Source: Methanonatronarchaeum sp. AMET-Sl (GTDB taxonomy: Archaea; Halobacteriota; Methanonatronarchaeia; Methanonatronarchaeales; Methanonatronarchaeaceae). Taken from it: a stretch of DNA of 64,000 nucleotides. This document shows, one piece after another, positions 16,420-34,381 of the stretch. Each line of letters opens with the position of its first letter. The first letter of the stretch is position 1. The stretch covers positions 1 through 64,000 of the forward strand of contig NZ_CP122958.1 in the NCBI RefSeq assembly GCF_029854155.1. Reading direction: 5' to 3'. The position numbers and the translations under genes are program-made. The notes below the pieces were generated by a model. That model worked only from the letters and a program-made list of their open reading frames with translations. It was not told the origin of the DNA and ran no database searches.

Positions 16420-16977
16420 ATGTCTCTTGATGATGAAGAGGTTGATTTATCTAGTTTGGTTGATGAGTTTGAACGTCTAGAGGAATCTGTTGAATCTAAA
16501 AAACATAGAAATCATATTCAGAAGTTAAAGGAAAAAACAATTAAGTTATCGAATCCAAGGATGTTCGGGGTGGTTGTTGAGGGTTTTGGCAAACGTGATA
16601 TGATTGAAGCTTTTTTAGGTAGTATCTTAATTGGGATTCCTGTAATAATTGAAGAAGGTACTTTGGAGATTGGTGAGTTCATTGCTCAACATCCTTTGTT
16701 TCTTTTAGGAACCCTGGTTTTTGGAGTACTTCTTGTTATAGGTATATTATATTATACCGACATTCAAGATGTTAGGATTACAAACCCAATTTTTGGTTTA
16801 ATTCCTAGAAGACTTTTAGGTATACTTTCTATAGCCTTTATCTCTTCTATAGTCCTTATGACGGTTTGGGGAAGGGTTGATTGGTCAGAACCAATGATTG
16901 CCTTCTCACAATGTGCTTTTACGTTTGTAGCTATGTCCATAGGAGCTGCTTTAGCAGATATATTGCCAGGAACTTAA
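16420..16977 (+). CDS. DUF2391-type integral membrane protein
   Basis: A 185-residue protein with an acidic coiled N-terminal part (residues 1-50) and four hydrophobic segments (~65-82, ~92-112, ~128-150, ~160-180). The GFGKRDMIEAFLGSILIGIPV segment and the general layout resemble the DUF2391 (TIGR02587-like) family known from haloarchaea. Function unknown. It is monocistronic and transcribed away from the methylase. A GTGAC-family hairpin begins eight bases after its stop. Confidence 0.6.
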   Translation: MSLDDEEVDLSSLVDEFERLEESVESKKHRNHIQKLKEKTIKLSNPRMFGVVVEGFGKRDMIEAFLGSILIGIPVIIEEGTLEIGEFIAQHPLFLLGTLVFGVLLVIGILYYTDIQDVRITNPIFGLIPRRLLGILSIAFISSIVLMTVWGRVDWSEPMIAFSQCAFTFVAMSIGAALADILPGT

Positions 16978-16984
16978 CATCCTT

Positions 16985-17025
16985 GTGACATCCTCCCAAA
17001 CGCCTGAAGGTGTTGGGTTTTCTTC
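16985..17025 (+). repeat. GTGAC-hairpin family copy
   Basis: GTGACATCCTCCC is followed by an imperfect hairpin CCCAAACGCC/GGTGTTGGG with loop TGAA, and then TTTTCTTC. The CCTGAAGG loop is typical of IS200/IS605-type ends in haloarchaea. No adjoining transposase gene is present, so this is a solitary end or PATE-like element. Confidence 0.5.
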
Positions 17026-17047
17026 AGCGTTTCAGAAGGTTCTTAAC

Positions 17048-17143
17048 TCATTGGATTTTCACCTCCAAATCATCTCCAGTTCGGGCTATGTCATCTATAG
17101 CCTCCCCCATATCTTGCCAGAATGTATCTGGCTCAATGGACAT
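17048..17143 (-). CDS. Possible 31-residue acidic peptide (remnant?)
   Basis: An ATG-started frame encodes MSIEPDTFWQDMGEAIDDIA and then RTGDDLEVKIQ. The acidic composition is protein-like for this organism and unlike a random frame. There is no clear ribosome-binding site, and a stop lies four codons upstream. It may be the broken C-terminus of a larger gene lost next to the hairpin at 16985. Low confidence. Confidence 0.2.
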   Translation of the reverse strand: MSIEPDTFWQDMGEAIDDIARTGDDLEVKIQ

Positions 17144-17352
17144 ATCACTGTTTTAGGACATCACCTCTACAGCAATATTAATCAACGCATTAAACTAAAT
17201 GTCAAGTTCATCATTACATATAAAACATTTGATACTCTCACTGAACACCCATTCATAAATCATAACATTCCTCACTATCCTTAAATGGAGAAAGGGTTCA
17301 GTCTATACTATTTAAAAAATAAAATAAAATAAAAAATATTGAGCTATTTTTT

Positions 17353-17484
17353 TTAAATTAGATTTGTTTTAATGTGGGGTGAACAGGCTCGGGCGGGGTT
17401 GCCTGGGGGTTTTATTGTTTTCCTCAGCAGGTATTGTAGGAGTTCTTGTTCGGTAAGTGGGTGGAGGTTGGGTAGGCTCTCCAC
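17353..17484 (-). pseudogene. Possible remnant reading frame in a GC-richer patch
   Basis: A GTG-started 43-residue frame (VESLPNLHPLTEQELLQYLL, then a Pro/Arg-rich tail) lies in DNA richer in G+C than its surroundings. The peptide looks coding but matches no family I can name. Another frame of the same patch gives only Pro/Thr/Arg-rich sequence. It may be the tail of a transferred gene. Low confidence. Confidence 0.15.
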
Positions 17485-17532
17485 TCATGGGTGGAGCTCG
17501 GGTTTGATGTTGTTTTGAATGTAGTGTTGTTT

Positions 17533-18375
17533 TTATTGGGGGTGGGTTAGTGTTCCGTTGTATGCTGTCTGTGCTGGACCTTTCATGTAGGCGGTGTTGT
17601 TTTTGAAGATTATATTTAGTTTTCCACCTTTTGTTTGAACTTTGATTGTGTTTCCTTTTATTAGATTTGTTTTTTTTGCTATGGCGGCAGATGCTACAGA
17701 TCCTGTTCCGCAACTTAGTGTTTCGGCTTCTACTCCTCTTTCAAATGTTCTTACTTTAATTCCATTTTTTGTTTTTTGTATGAAGTTTACGTTTGCGCCT
17801 TCTGGGAATATTGGGTTGTTTCGTATTGGTGGTGCTTGTTTGATTATGTCTATTGATTCTACGTCGTCTGTTTGTATTACTGCGTGTGGAACGCCTACGT
17901 TGCAGGCGCTTACTTGGTATGGGGTGTTTTCTATTTCTTGGTTTATGAATTCTCCTTTACCTTTAGCGGGTATTGTTTTTTTATTGTATTTTGGTTTTCC
18001 CATATCTACTTTTGCCCAGAATTTATCGTTTTTATCTGTTTCTATGTTTAGGGTTCCTGCACCTGTTTCTATATCTACGTTTTTGTTTGTTACTATATTT
18101 TCAGTTGCATATTTAGCGGCACATCGGATTCCGTTTCCACACATATCTGCTTCGGTTCCATCTGAATTGAAGATTCTCATTTTGAGGTCTGCTGTTTTGG
18201 ATGGCTGTAGATATAGTACTCCATCTGCTCCGATAGCAAATCTGCGTTTACAGTGTTTTTCTGCGAACGTGGGTTTGTTTTTCTCGGGTATTTTTGTTTC
18301 TTGTAGTTCATCGATTATTATGAAGTCGTTTCCATTTCCATGCATTTTTACAAATTTTATTGGGTTTTTTGACAT
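17533..18375 (-). CDS. dapF: Diaminopimelate epimerase
   Basis: Interconverts LL- and meso-diaminopimelate without cofactor, using two cysteines. Cys79 in DMCGNGIRC and the second Cys near residue 220 in LSCGTGS are both present, with FVKMHGNGNDF at the N-terminus. The 280-residue length is standard. It is the third gene of dapL-lysA-dapF, ten bases after lysA. As archaea lack murein, the product feeds lysine synthesis. Confidence 0.95.
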   Translation of the reverse strand: MSKNPIKFVKMHGNGNDFIIIDELQETKIPEKNKPTFAEKHCKRRFAIGADGVLYLQPSKTADLKMRIFNSDGTEADMCGNGIRCAAKYATENIVTNKNVDIETGAGTLNIETDKNDKFWAKVDMGKPKYNKKTIPAKGKGEFINQEIENTPYQVSACNVGVPHAVIQTDDVESIDIIKQAPPIRNNPIFPEGANVNFIQKTKNGIKVRTFERGVEAETLSCGTGSVASAAIAKKTNLIKGNTIKVQTKGGKLNIIFKNNTAYMKGPAQTAYNGTLTHPQ

Positions 18376-18385
18376 TTTCCTGCCT

Positions 18386-19670
18386 TTATTTGGTTTTTTG
18401 TTTTGTTAAGAGGTCTTTTAAGGTTTCTCTTTCTCTGATGACTCTTGGTTCGCCGTTTTCTATTAATATTTCTGCTGGTAATGGCCTGCTGTTGTATCTT
18501 GAAGCCATGCTGTATCCATATGCTCCAGCGTCTAGTATTGCTAGTATATCTCCTTCTTGAGCTGTAATTTCTCTGTTTTCTGCGAGTATATCTCCAGATT
18601 CACATAATGGGCCTGCTATCTCTGCTTTTCTATTGACTCCTTTTTTTGGGGCGTTTTCGATATAGTTTCCGGCGTTTTGGGGGTTGGTTGCGTTAACGAC
18701 GCCGTGATGTGATCCATACATTGCTGGTCTTTGCAGTATGTTGAATCCAGCGTCTACGCCGATGTATTTATGGAATGGATTTTCTTTTATGTCGTTTACT
18801 TTTGTGAGTATTATGCTTGAGTCGCCGACTAGGTAGCGGCCGGGCTCTAATGCTAGTGTTGGTTGTTCTAGTCCGTGTTTTTTTAGGCCTTTTTTGAATT
18901 CTGTTGTAATCATTTTGGCGAATTTCTCGATGTCGAGTGGTTTTTCTTCTGGTTTGTATGGGATTCCGAGTCCTCCACCGATGTCTATGAATTTTAGGTT
19001 TATGTCGACTTGTTGGGTTATTTCACCAACTATATCCATCATTTTTTCGATTGCTGGCCTGAATTTTTCGACTTCGAGTATTCCGGATCCGATGTGCATG
19101 TGGATTCCGATGGGTTTTAATCCAAGTTTGATTGCTTCTTTGTATGCTTCTACTATGTCTTCTTCCCATATACCGAATTTGCTTTCACTTCCTCCTGTTA
19201 TACAGTGGTCGTGGTGTCCTGCTCCTACTCCGGGGTTTACACGGAAGCTTACTTCTGTTGATGTGATTTTGCTTAGTCTACGCATTTCATGGAGGCTGTC
19301 AAGGTTTATCATGACTCCTTTATCTACTGCGTATTTTAGTTCTTCGTTGCTTACGCTTGTTCCGGTATATAGTATTTTTTCAGGTGAGTATCCGGCTTTT
19401 ATTGCGCTGTAGATTTCTCCAGTGCTGACTGCGTCTATATGGCACCCTTCTTTTTCGAGTATTTGTAGTATGTTTAGGTTTGTGTTGGCTTTGCATGCGT
19501 AGTGTAGTCTTATATTGGGGTAGTGTTTTTTTAGTGCTTGTTTTAGTTGGTTGTATTTTTGTTTGATTCGGTCACTGCTTGTTACGTAGAGTGGTGTATC
19601 ATATTTATCTGCTAGTTGGGTTGTGTCTACTCCATCGATTTCAAGGTGTTGTTTTGTTTTTAGGTGTGGT

Positions 19671-19678
<8 letters not shown>
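18386..19678 (-). CDS. lysA: Diaminopimelate decarboxylase
   Basis: PLP enzyme making lysine from meso-diaminopimelate. It has a fold type III alanine-racemase-like barrel with the PLP lysine in HYACKAN (Lys63). The substrate/PLP-binding segments [36 protein letters not shown] and GPLCESGD occur in order, with [11 protein letters not shown] near the end. Length 430 aa, normal. It overlaps the dapL stop by eight bases and precedes dapF. Confidence 0.95.
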
Positions 19679-20828
<1,150 letters not shown>

Positions 20829-21012
20829 TTTATCACTTTTTTCTTGAATTGTTAGTTTAAATTCTTTATTTTTCAGTTTTTAAAGACTACATCTCTTTAT
20901 TCTTTATGTTTAATTATTTTGATGGAGAGAAAAAGCATTATTTCTATAAGGTGTTAGGGGTTTGGATGGTTTATCATCTATTTTTATAGAGGGGTTTTTT
21001 GTTTTATGTTTC

Positions 21013-21504
21013 TTATTTCCATCTTCTTTTTGATCCCTGTACTTTTGTTTTTATGTTTTTTTTCAGTTTTTCTAGTGTTATGTCCTTTTCTTTCTCTGTG
21101 TGGTATTTTATACCTGGTTTTGTTTTTTTGCCGATGCCGCATAATGACATCATTCCACTTTGATCTCTATAGAACACTTTAAACCATTCTTCGGAGAAGG
21201 CAATTTCGGCGATTTCTCTTCCTTCTTTTTTTTGGCTAAATACTAAATGGTTTTTTTGGTTTTCTTCTGCTACTGTTTTCTCAAAGTCTCCTGATTCGTT
21301 TATTATTTCGTAGATTTCTTTTACAGCCTCTCTTAGTTCTTGAGGTAGGTATGCTGCGAGTTTATCGATTTTTGGTTCTGGTATGATTCCTAGTTTTTTT
21401 CTGAGTACATCGTTAAATGTCTGTGCTCCTGTCTCTCTTTTTAGCCTTTCAAGTTCTCTATGTACGCTTTCATCCACCTTTATGTTTTTAGTTGGCTGAA
21501 CCAT
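21013..21504 (-). CDS. RHH-domain protein (antitoxin-like N-terminus)
   Basis: The N-terminal ~40 residues ([20 protein letters not shown], then [11 protein letters not shown]) look like a ribbon-helix-helix/VapB-type DNA-binding segment. The following ~120 residues contain a predicted helical/beta domain of no known family, ending very basic ([10 protein letters not shown]). I start at ATG 21504, where GAGG lies six bases upstream, not at 21516. No toxin gene is adjacent, so a regulator is more likely than an antitoxin. Monocistronic. Confidence 0.5.
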   Translation of the reverse strand: MVQPTKNIKVDESVHRELERLKRETGAQTFNDVLRKKLGIIPEPKIDKLAAYLPQELREAVKEIYEIINESGDFEKTVAEENQKNHLVFSQKKEGREIAEIAFSEEWFKVFYRDQSGMMSLCGIGKKTKPGIKYHTEKEKDITLEKLKKNIKTKVQGSKRRWK

Positions 21505-21719
21505 TGATATCCTCACTTTTATAATTTATTTTTAGGTAGTTTTTTCTTTTTTAGGGACTTGTTAAGAGAATTCAAGCCCGGTTTTTTTAAGTTTAATCCT
21601 GCTTAGATATAACAATATCCTTTATCTACAGTATACTGTTTATCTTAAAGATAATCATAATATTTTTGCATAAAATTTATATTGAATAAACGCATTATTA
21701 AGTAGTGGAGGCATTAACA

Positions 21720-21965
21720 ATGGAAAACAACAGTATACACAATATCAAAGAGATGAATAAAGACACAGGAAGCTTATTCAAATACGACCTCCTGTTGACC
21801 GCAATACCAGCCTTACTACTAACAATGTTTTTAATTGGGTACACTTCACCAATACCAATCGAAATAGGTATTATGGCTGCTTCAATACTATCATCAGGAC
21901 TTATATTCTTCGGAATAATAGATATAGTGCCCGAAGACAAATCTTTAGGAAATAAACAATCCTAA
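21720..21965 (+). CDS. Small two-helix membrane protein
   Basis: An 81-residue protein with two hydrophobic segments (residues ~24-42 and ~48-67) and charged ends. GGAGG (21707-21711) precedes ATG 21720 by eight bases, so the GTG at 21705 is unlikely. No family recognised. A hairpin follows 26 bases after the stop. Confidence 0.55.
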   Translation: MENNSIHNIKEMNKDTGSLFKYDLLLTAIPALLLTMFLIGYTSPIPIEIGIMAASILSSGLIFFGIIDIVPEDKSLGNKQS

Positions 21966-21990
21966 AACCACTAAATAACTTTAAGAATCC

Positions 21991-22011
21991 CCGTTCTCAA
22001 AACGAGAACGG
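21991..22011 (+). terminator. Hairpin terminator-like structure
   Basis: CCGTTCTC (21991-21998), loop AAAAC, GAGAACGG (22004-22011). Perfect 8-bp stem downstream of the small membrane protein gene. No T-run follows directly. Confidence 0.4.
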
Positions 22012-22174
22012 ATAACAAACCGATTCTATTTCTTAACTACTTACTTATAAACGAAAACTCTAAATCAACCAAAAACCTGGGTTTTTATATTTTTTTTAAA
22101 AAAACTGATTTATAAAAATTTATAAATAAATATTATTTGGATTTACAATTATTTCTACCTGGGGTTGTCATTAA

Positions 22175-22642
22175 TTGACGGAGTTCGAACGAGATTTAGT
22201 TAAAAGTTTTAATAGTTTTTTTGAGCGTGAAGGTGTTAGAGCTATTGCTTATAGACGAAAACAACATCGTTTTTCAAGTCAGTTTGTGGATATTTTAGTT
22301 GACTCTATTAAACCGGAGTTTTATATCGCTATTGAGAATAAATCTATTTCAACGGCTAAAGGTGCGAAAAAACTATATTTTTCCCAACATTTTTCTGAAA
22401 ACCAGGTTGAGAGGATAGATAAGTTCTTAAACAAAAGTGGTAGGCGTGGTTATCTCGCTGTTGAACTTAAACAAGGAAGAGGTAATCCTCGTAAAGCATT
22501 CCTAATCCCATGGGATGAAGTTATAACCAGGTATAAAGATGGTGAAAATGGTTTTGGAGTAAACGAAATCAAAGAGTTTAGAGAGATTAAAAGAAATGGT
22601 AAAAAATATAGAGTAAAATCTTTTTTTAAAGAAGGGAGTTAA
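22175..22642 (+). CDS. Hjc-like PD-(D/E)xK nuclease family protein
   Basis: A 155-residue protein with a resolvase/restriction-like core. [21 protein letters not shown] and [17 protein letters not shown] are followed by IAIENKSIS, which gives the Asp...Glu-x-Lys catalytic pattern. [18 protein letters not shown] resembles the later strand and helix of archaeal Hjc-type proteins. It starts with TTG (22175); no ATG is available before the domain. Possible role: Holliday-junction or other branched-DNA cleavage. It converges on the PINA gene. Whether it is Hjc itself or a paralogue cannot be told by eye. Confidence 0.6.
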   Translation: MTEFERDLVKSFNSFFEREGVRAIAYRRKQHRFSSQFVDILVDSIKPEFYIAIENKSISTAKGAKKLYFSQHFSENQVERIDKFLNKSGRRGYLAVELKQGRGNPRKAFLIPWDEVITRYKDGENGFGVNEIKEFREIKRNGKKYRVKSFFKEGS

Positions 22643-22725
22643 CCCCCCTCTATCTCCAAACTCAATTAATTAAACATTTATATCTCTTCCCAACCTTTTT
22701 CTGTTTAAATAAAACTGGATTTGGG

Positions 22726-24974
<2,249 letters not shown>

Positions 24975-25226
24975 TCTTTAAAACAAAAAATTGAGAATAC
25001 AGATTTATCCATAAATTGTTATAACTAAGTAAGGACCTCAATACCATTTATTCTTTCCCCAAACACCTAAAAAACAACCACAAAATAAATTTCGAACGAT
25101 TTAGAAAAGAATATAATAAAGATATATTAAGTGGCCTCTCCCTGGAGATGAGAGGTATTAGCTCTGCTTTAAGATAATGTTTATTAGAAACCTTGTAGTT
25201 ATACAAATAGGGGGTGGGGTTTAGAG
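24975..25226. other. Divergent intergenic region with hairpin-family copy
   Basis: Contains the divergent start regions of hisI (-) and the membrane/zinc protein (+). The GTGAC-like hairpin copy at 25131-25177 lies within. GGGGTGGGG at 25211-25219 precedes the ATG of the next gene by seven bases and probably contains its ribosome-binding site. Confidence 0.35.
25131..25177 (+). repeat. GTGAC-hairpin family copy
   Basis: GTGGCCTCTCCCTGGAGATG is followed by AGAGGTATTAGCTCTGC and TTTAAGATAA. It aligns along its whole length with the copy at 59863-59909 (GTGACCTCTCCCTAAAGAGG, then AGGGGTCTTAGCCCTGAG, GGGATAA). It lies between divergent genes, so a terminator role is unlikely here. Confidence 0.5.
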
Positions 25227-25706
25227 ATGGTGGAGCAGAAAACTGTTAAAGTAACTGTTTATTCCTTTATATTGCTTTTTGTTTTATTGGGGGTTACCCT
25301 TTCGTTTTTAACAAGAAGCGTTGTTTATGTATTCATAGGGATTATTGGTGGTGGGATTTTATTTTCATTCTACAGGATCTGTCTGTGGCAATCAGTTCCT
25401 CTTGAAGAAAAAATTTATTCCTTTGAAGAGAGCGAAACAGAGTTGTACCCAAAATTTAACTCAATGAAAGTTCAAGTAAATGTGGGAGAAAGAGTATTGT
25501 CTAACGAAACTATTGATTATAACGAAAATAACCATACTTCCCGAGCTTATTACTGTGGGCAATGTGGCTTGTTTATGAATACTCATCGTGAAGATTCTAT
25601 GCCGCCTAAATGGCTTTCTCCAGAGCATAAGAAGTATATAGAAACTCCAAGTTTATTGGTCTGTAGATGTCCTTTATGCAATAATACAACCAGGCATGTT
25701 TCTTAA
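25227..25706 (+). CDS. Membrane protein with C-terminal zinc/cysteine motif, unknown
   Basis: A 159-residue protein. Two adjacent hydrophobic segments (residues ~9-28 and ~31-48) are followed by a soluble tail with YYCGQCG and CRCPLCNNT, four to five cysteines able to bind one zinc. It therefore resembles a membrane-anchored zinc-ribbon protein. ATG 25227 follows the GGGGTGGGG stretch. No family recognised; 42 bases upstream of archease, possibly same unit. Confidence 0.5.
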   Translation: MVEQKTVKVTVYSFILLFVLLGVTLSFLTRSVVYVFIGIIGGGILFSFYRICLWQSVPLEEKIYSFEESETELYPKFNSMKVQVNVGERVLSNETIDYNENNHTSRAYYCGQCGLFMNTHREDSMPPKWLSPEHKKYIETPSLLVCRCPLCNNTTRHVS

Positions 25707-25748
25707 CTGATTATGATTCCATAAAGTTGGTATGGAAGGTTTATTCCG

Positions 25749-26171
25749 ATGGAGAAATTTAAGTTTTTAGAGCACACAGCAGATGCACAGTTTATCGCTT
25801 ATGGCCAAACTCTCAACCAAGCTTTTGAAAACGTTGGTTTAGCAACATTTGAAGTTATGATGGATACCGATTTAATCGAAGATATTGAGAAAACTGAAAT
25901 ACAGGTAGTTGGCGATGAGATTGATGCGCTTGTTTATGACTGGCTTTCAGAACTCATATTTCTTTTCAGTGCAGAAAACATGGTGTTCAATAAATTCAAT
26001 GTTGAAATAATTGAAAAGGAAAAAAGATTCCAGTTAGATGCGGTTGTATGGGGTGAAAAAATAGATATGGAAAAACACCAAATTCATACTGAAGTGAAAG
26101 CTCCAACATACCATGGGCTTTCAGTAAAGAAAAACGATTTTTATGAAATTAAAGTACTCCTAGACACCTAA
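25749..26171 (+). CDS. Archease
   Basis: Small protein that activates the RNA ligase RtcB by promoting its guanylylation. [32 protein letters not shown] and the acidic patch around WLSELIFLF are typical, with [14 protein letters not shown] near the C-terminus. Length 140 aa matches the family. The rtcB gene follows 73 bases downstream, the usual pairing. Confidence 0.92.
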   Translation: MEKFKFLEHTADAQFIAYGQTLNQAFENVGLATFEVMMDTDLIEDIEKTEIQVVGDEIDALVYDWLSELIFLFSAENMVFNKFNVEIIEKEKRFQLDAVVWGEKIDMEKHQIHTEVKAPTYHGLSVKKNDFYEIKVLLDT

Positions 26172-26244
26172 CCATATATCTAGTTACTGAGTTTAAAGAT
26201 CTAAGATACTTTTTATATTCAATTGGATAATGGAGGAATGAATT

Positions 26245-27681
26245 ATGAAGCGAGAAAAACTAACTAAAATTAATGATTTAACTTGGGAAATCCCAGAAAA
26301 CTACAAAAACTGTATGACCGTTCCAGGAAGAATGTACCTATCAACAGACCTGGTCGACATAGTTGAAGAAGATACTTACGAACAAGTCGCAAACGTTGCA
26401 TGTCTACCTGGAATAGTTAAATACTCACTAGCAATGCCTGAAGCCCACCTTGGATATGGATTCCCAATAGGTGGAGTTGCTGGAATCGATATAGAAAACG
26501 GTGTAATAAGTCCAGGCGGCGTAGGCTTCGATATCAATTGTGGAGTAAAGACATTAAAGACTAATCTAGAGTTAAGTGACGTCAAAGGAGGGGTTGAAGA
26601 ACTAATAAATAGATTGTTTTCAAACATACCCTCAGGAGTCGGTTCAGAAAGCAAATTAAAATTGAGTTACAACGACCTTGATTACCTACTGGAAAATGGA
26701 TTGGATTGGGCTTTAGAAAATGGTTATGCAAATGAAGAAGATGTAATATATTGTGAAGAAGAAGGACGTATGGATAGTGCTAACGCTGATAAAGTTAGTA
26801 AAAAAGCTAAACAAAGAGGTCTAAGTCAGGTTGGAACTCTTGGAAGCGGAAACCATTTCCTTGAAGTACAGTATGTAGATGAAGTATTGGATGAAGAAGC
26901 TGCAGAAAATTTTGGGCTGGAAAAGAACCAGGTAGTTGTAATGATTCATACTGGAAGCCGGGGATTCGGACATCAAGTATGCACCGACTATGTTAAAAAA
27001 CTTGAGAAAGCTACAAAGAAATACAACATAGATATTCCAGATAAACAGCTTGCTTGTGCTCCATTCGACTCAAAAGAAGGGCAAGATTACTTCTCTGCAA
27101 TGGCTTGTGCAGCAAATTATGCATGGGTGAATCGACAAGTAATAACAAGTTGGGTTAGAGATATATTCAAAGATTATTATGGAAACGATACAGAACTCAA
27201 CACACTTTATGATGTCGCCCATAACATGGCTAAAAAAGAGACGCACAATGTTGATGGAGAAAAAAAAGATCTAATAGTTCATCGTAAAGGAGCTACAAGG
27301 GCTTTTGGACCAAACCACAGCGATATACCAAGAGATTACCAAGAAACTGGACAACCAGTAATGATTCCTGGGAATATGGGTGCACCTTCTTACATACTTA
27401 AGGGAACCGATTTCGCTATGGAAAACACATTTGGTTCAACCTGCCATGGTGCTGGAAGGAAAATGAGTCGATCACAAGCTAAGAGGGAGTATTGGGGGGA
27501 AACTGTTCAAAAAGAGCTTTCAAAACAAGGTATATATGTAAAAGCAACACATGGAGCAGTAATAGCTGAAGAATCACCAGGAGCCTATAAAAACCCTAAT
27601 AAAGTTGTGAACGTAGCTCACAACGTAGGTATATCTAAAAAAGTTGTTAAATTAAAGCCTCTTGGAGTCGCCAAAGGATAA
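26245..27681 (+). CDS. rtcB: RNA-splicing ligase RtcB
   Basis: GTP- and Mn-dependent ligase joining 2',3'-cyclic phosphate and 5'-OH ends in tRNA splicing and repair. Metal/GMP motifs are visible: [48 protein letters not shown] and the guanylylated His segment [15 protein letters not shown]. At 478 residues it is intein-free. GGAGG at 26232-26236 gives a clear start. Cognate archease lies directly upstream. Confidence 0.96.
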   Translation: MKREKLTKINDLTWEIPENYKNCMTVPGRMYLSTDLVDIVEEDTYEQVANVACLPGIVKYSLAMPEAHLGYGFPIGGVAGIDIENGVISPGGVGFDINCGVKTLKTNLELSDVKGGVEELINRLFSNIPSGVGSESKLKLSYNDLDYLLENGLDWALENGYANEEDVIYCEEEGRMDSANADKVSKKAKQRGLSQVGTLGSGNHFLEVQYVDEVLDEEAAENFGLEKNQVVVMIHTGSRGFGHQVCTDYVKKLEKATKKYNIDIPDKQLACAPFDSKEGQDYFSAMACAANYAWVNRQVITSWVRDIFKDYYGNDTELNTLYDVAHNMAKKETHNVDGEKKDLIVHRKGATRAFGPNHSDIPRDYQETGQPVMIPGNMGAPSYILKGTDFAMENTFGSTCHGAGRKMSRSQAKREYWGETVQKELSKQGIYVKATHGAVIAEESPGAYKNPNKVVNVAHNVGISKKVVKLKPLGVAKG

Positions 27682-27716
27682 CTAACACACCTAATATCTA
27701 ACTAAAAATCTATTTA

Positions 27717-27750
27717 TGTGGTAACTCATGTTGGGTTACCACATTTTCTT
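27717..27750 (+). terminator. Intrinsic-type terminator of rtcB
   Basis: TGTGGTAAC (27717-27725), nine-base loop, GTTACCACA (27735-27743), followed by TTTTCTT. A 9-bp perfect stem with a T-run, placed 35 bases after rtcB. Confidence 0.65.
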
Positions 27751-27777
27751 ATTTTAATAGTTTTTTGTTTTTGGGTT

Positions 27778-28071
27778 TTAACGGTCTTGAAGTGTCTCTA
27801 CTTCTTCAACTAACTGTTTTCCTGCTGCTACTTCATCTATGCTGTGTATAACAGCTCCAGTTTCTTCTATTATTTTCTTAACTTCATTGAAATCTATTTT
27901 GTTTCCTTCGATTGTGACTTTAACATTCTCTGTTTGTTGATCTACTTCATATAAACTTAGGTTGACTCCTTCGATTCCTGAAATAGTGCTTATGCTTGTA
28001 GCTAGTTCTAGTAAACTTGGTTCGTGTGGTTTCAATACATCCAAAACTACTCTTTTGATAACGCCAGACAT
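27778..28071 (-). CDS. DUF211 family protein
   Basis: A 97-residue archaeal protein of the DUF211 family: [46 protein letters not shown], and [19 protein letters not shown] are the characteristic segments (ferredoxin-like beta-alpha-beta fold). Molecular role unknown. Monocistronic, just downstream of the ATPase locus and convergent with rtcB. Confidence 0.85.
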   Translation of the reverse strand: MSGVIKRVVLDVLKPHEPSLLELATSISTISGIEGVNLSLYEVDQQTENVKVTIEGNKIDFNEVKKIIEETGAVIHSIDEVAAGKQLVEEVETLQDR

Positions 28072-28124
28072 CTTTAATCACTAATGTACGTCTAATTATT
28101 TAATATTTGATGTAAATTGATTTA

Positions 28125-28167
28125 ATGGTAAAAAAAGAAAAATAGGTAGGTAGCCTCGTTAGAGGCT
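28125..28167 (-). terminator. Terminator of the atpCFABD unit
   Basis: On the minus strand AGCCTC, loop TAAC, GAGGCT (28152-28167) follows the atpD stop at once. T-rich sequence with runs of T follows (28125-28145 read on the minus strand). This fits the end of the ATPase transcript. Confidence 0.65.
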
Positions 28168-28812
<645 letters not shown>

Positions 28813-28827
28813 TTTAATTCAACCTCT

Positions 28828-32038
<3,211 letters not shown>

Positions 32039-32070
32039 TAGTAGAAATCTTAAATTCCTCCTTTATTTAT

Positions 32071-33476
<1,406 letters not shown>

Positions 33477-33496
33477 TCTGTTGACAACTGCCATCA

Positions 33497-33533
<37 letters not shown>

Positions 33534-33684
33534 CGATTTCACTAAATGACCACTAAAATCATTTAATTACTAGCAGCGTTAACCCAAAATTTGGTGGCTA
33601 ACGGAGTTAGGGCTTATAAAACATAGATATTACTACAAACAAATAGGTTTATGGTTTTGATTTAGGGTTTATTTCCGAATTGTC

Positions 33685-34377
33685 TTAATTTATGTGTTTT
33701 GCTTCGATCCGTACTTTATGGAAGACAAGTCCCTCAGGATCCATGGATAATATTCTTTCTTTGTTCTGTCTGTCAGTGATTTTAAGTCCATTTTGGTTTA
33801 GTTTTTCTTCAAGTTGTTTTTCCGTGTTGGCTCCAGCAAGGCACGTTACAACCATGGATATATCTTCTCTTAATTCTTCGGGTATATCCTTGTTAACTAT
33901 TATTTCAGAAAAATAGGCTCTGCCACCTGGCTTTAATATTTTGTTTATGCAGTCCAAAGCCATTTCTTTTTTAATTAGGTTTAAAACACAGTTGGTGAAA
34001 ACTACATCGAATGTGTTTTCTTTAAAAGGTATTTTTTCGGCGTCGCCTACAACGAACTCTATGTTATCGATATCTAAATCGTTTATGTCTTTTTGGGCTT
34101 TATAAGCCATTTCTCCAGAGAAATCAAGGCCGACTACCTCTCCTTTTGGTAGTAGTTGAGATGTTATAAAACAGTTTAGGCCTCCACCGGAACCTAACTC
34201 TAAAACTGTTTCTTTGCCTTCCATCTTTATATCATGTAATGGATAATCACATCCAAGTGATATTAGGTCTTCGGAGGCGGTTTCTGCCTCCGGAGATTCG
34301 TTTACATCGATTTCAGTGAACCCATCTACCTCGCCTTCGGCTACCTTTGAATAAAACTCTTTTATCTTTTCTTTCAT
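33685..34377 (-). CDS. SAM-dependent methyltransferase paired with radical SAM protein (TrsM-like)
   Basis: Class I methyltransferase, 230 residues from ATG 34377, which follows the radical SAM stop codon by four bases; an in-frame start at 34428 would overlap that gene by 47 bases. Motif I is [17 protein letters not shown], motif [14 protein letters not shown], then [31 protein letters not shown]. The [10 protein letters not shown] block resembles arsenite methyltransferase/ArsM-like enzymes. The pair with a radical SAM protein of this type recalls the TrsS/TrsM pairing defined in NCBI protein families (from memory). The substrate is unknown. Confidence 0.7.
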   Translation of the reverse strand: MKEKIKEFYSKVAEGEVDGFTEIDVNESPEAETASEDLISLGCDYPLHDIKMEGKETVLELGSGGGLNCFITSQLLPKGEVVGLDFSGEMAYKAQKDINDLDIDNIEFVVGDAEKIPFKENTFDVVFTNCVLNLIKKEMALDCINKILKPGGRAYFSEIIVNKDIPEELREDISMVVTCLAGANTEKQLEEKLNQNGLKITDRQNKERILSMDPEGLVFHKVRIEAKHIN

Positions 34378-34381
34378 TTGC

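Larger units (their letters stand above)
16978..17532. other. Decayed intergenic region downstream of dapF
   Basis: From left to right: a GTGAC-family hairpin (16985-17025), sequence with one possible 31-residue minus-strand frame (17048-17143), an AT-rich block (17290-17370), and a GC-richer patch (17375-17515) containing a possible 43-residue frame. No intact gene is convincing. The mixture of hairpin end and odd composition suggests remnants of mobile DNA. Confidence 0.4.

Noticed and set aside
16985..17284. A 99-residue plus-strand open frame
   Set aside because: It starts inside the hairpin repeat, has no ribosome-binding site and has His/Ile/Ser-rich composition unlike the acidic proteins here.
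17369..17713. Arg/Asn/Thr-rich minus-strand frame overlapping dapF
   Set aside because: It is dapF in another frame plus the GC-rich patch; composition is not protein-like.
21013..21504. Toxin-antitoxin module
   Set aside because: The protein has an antitoxin-like RHH start but no PIN, RelE or other toxin gene adjoins it.
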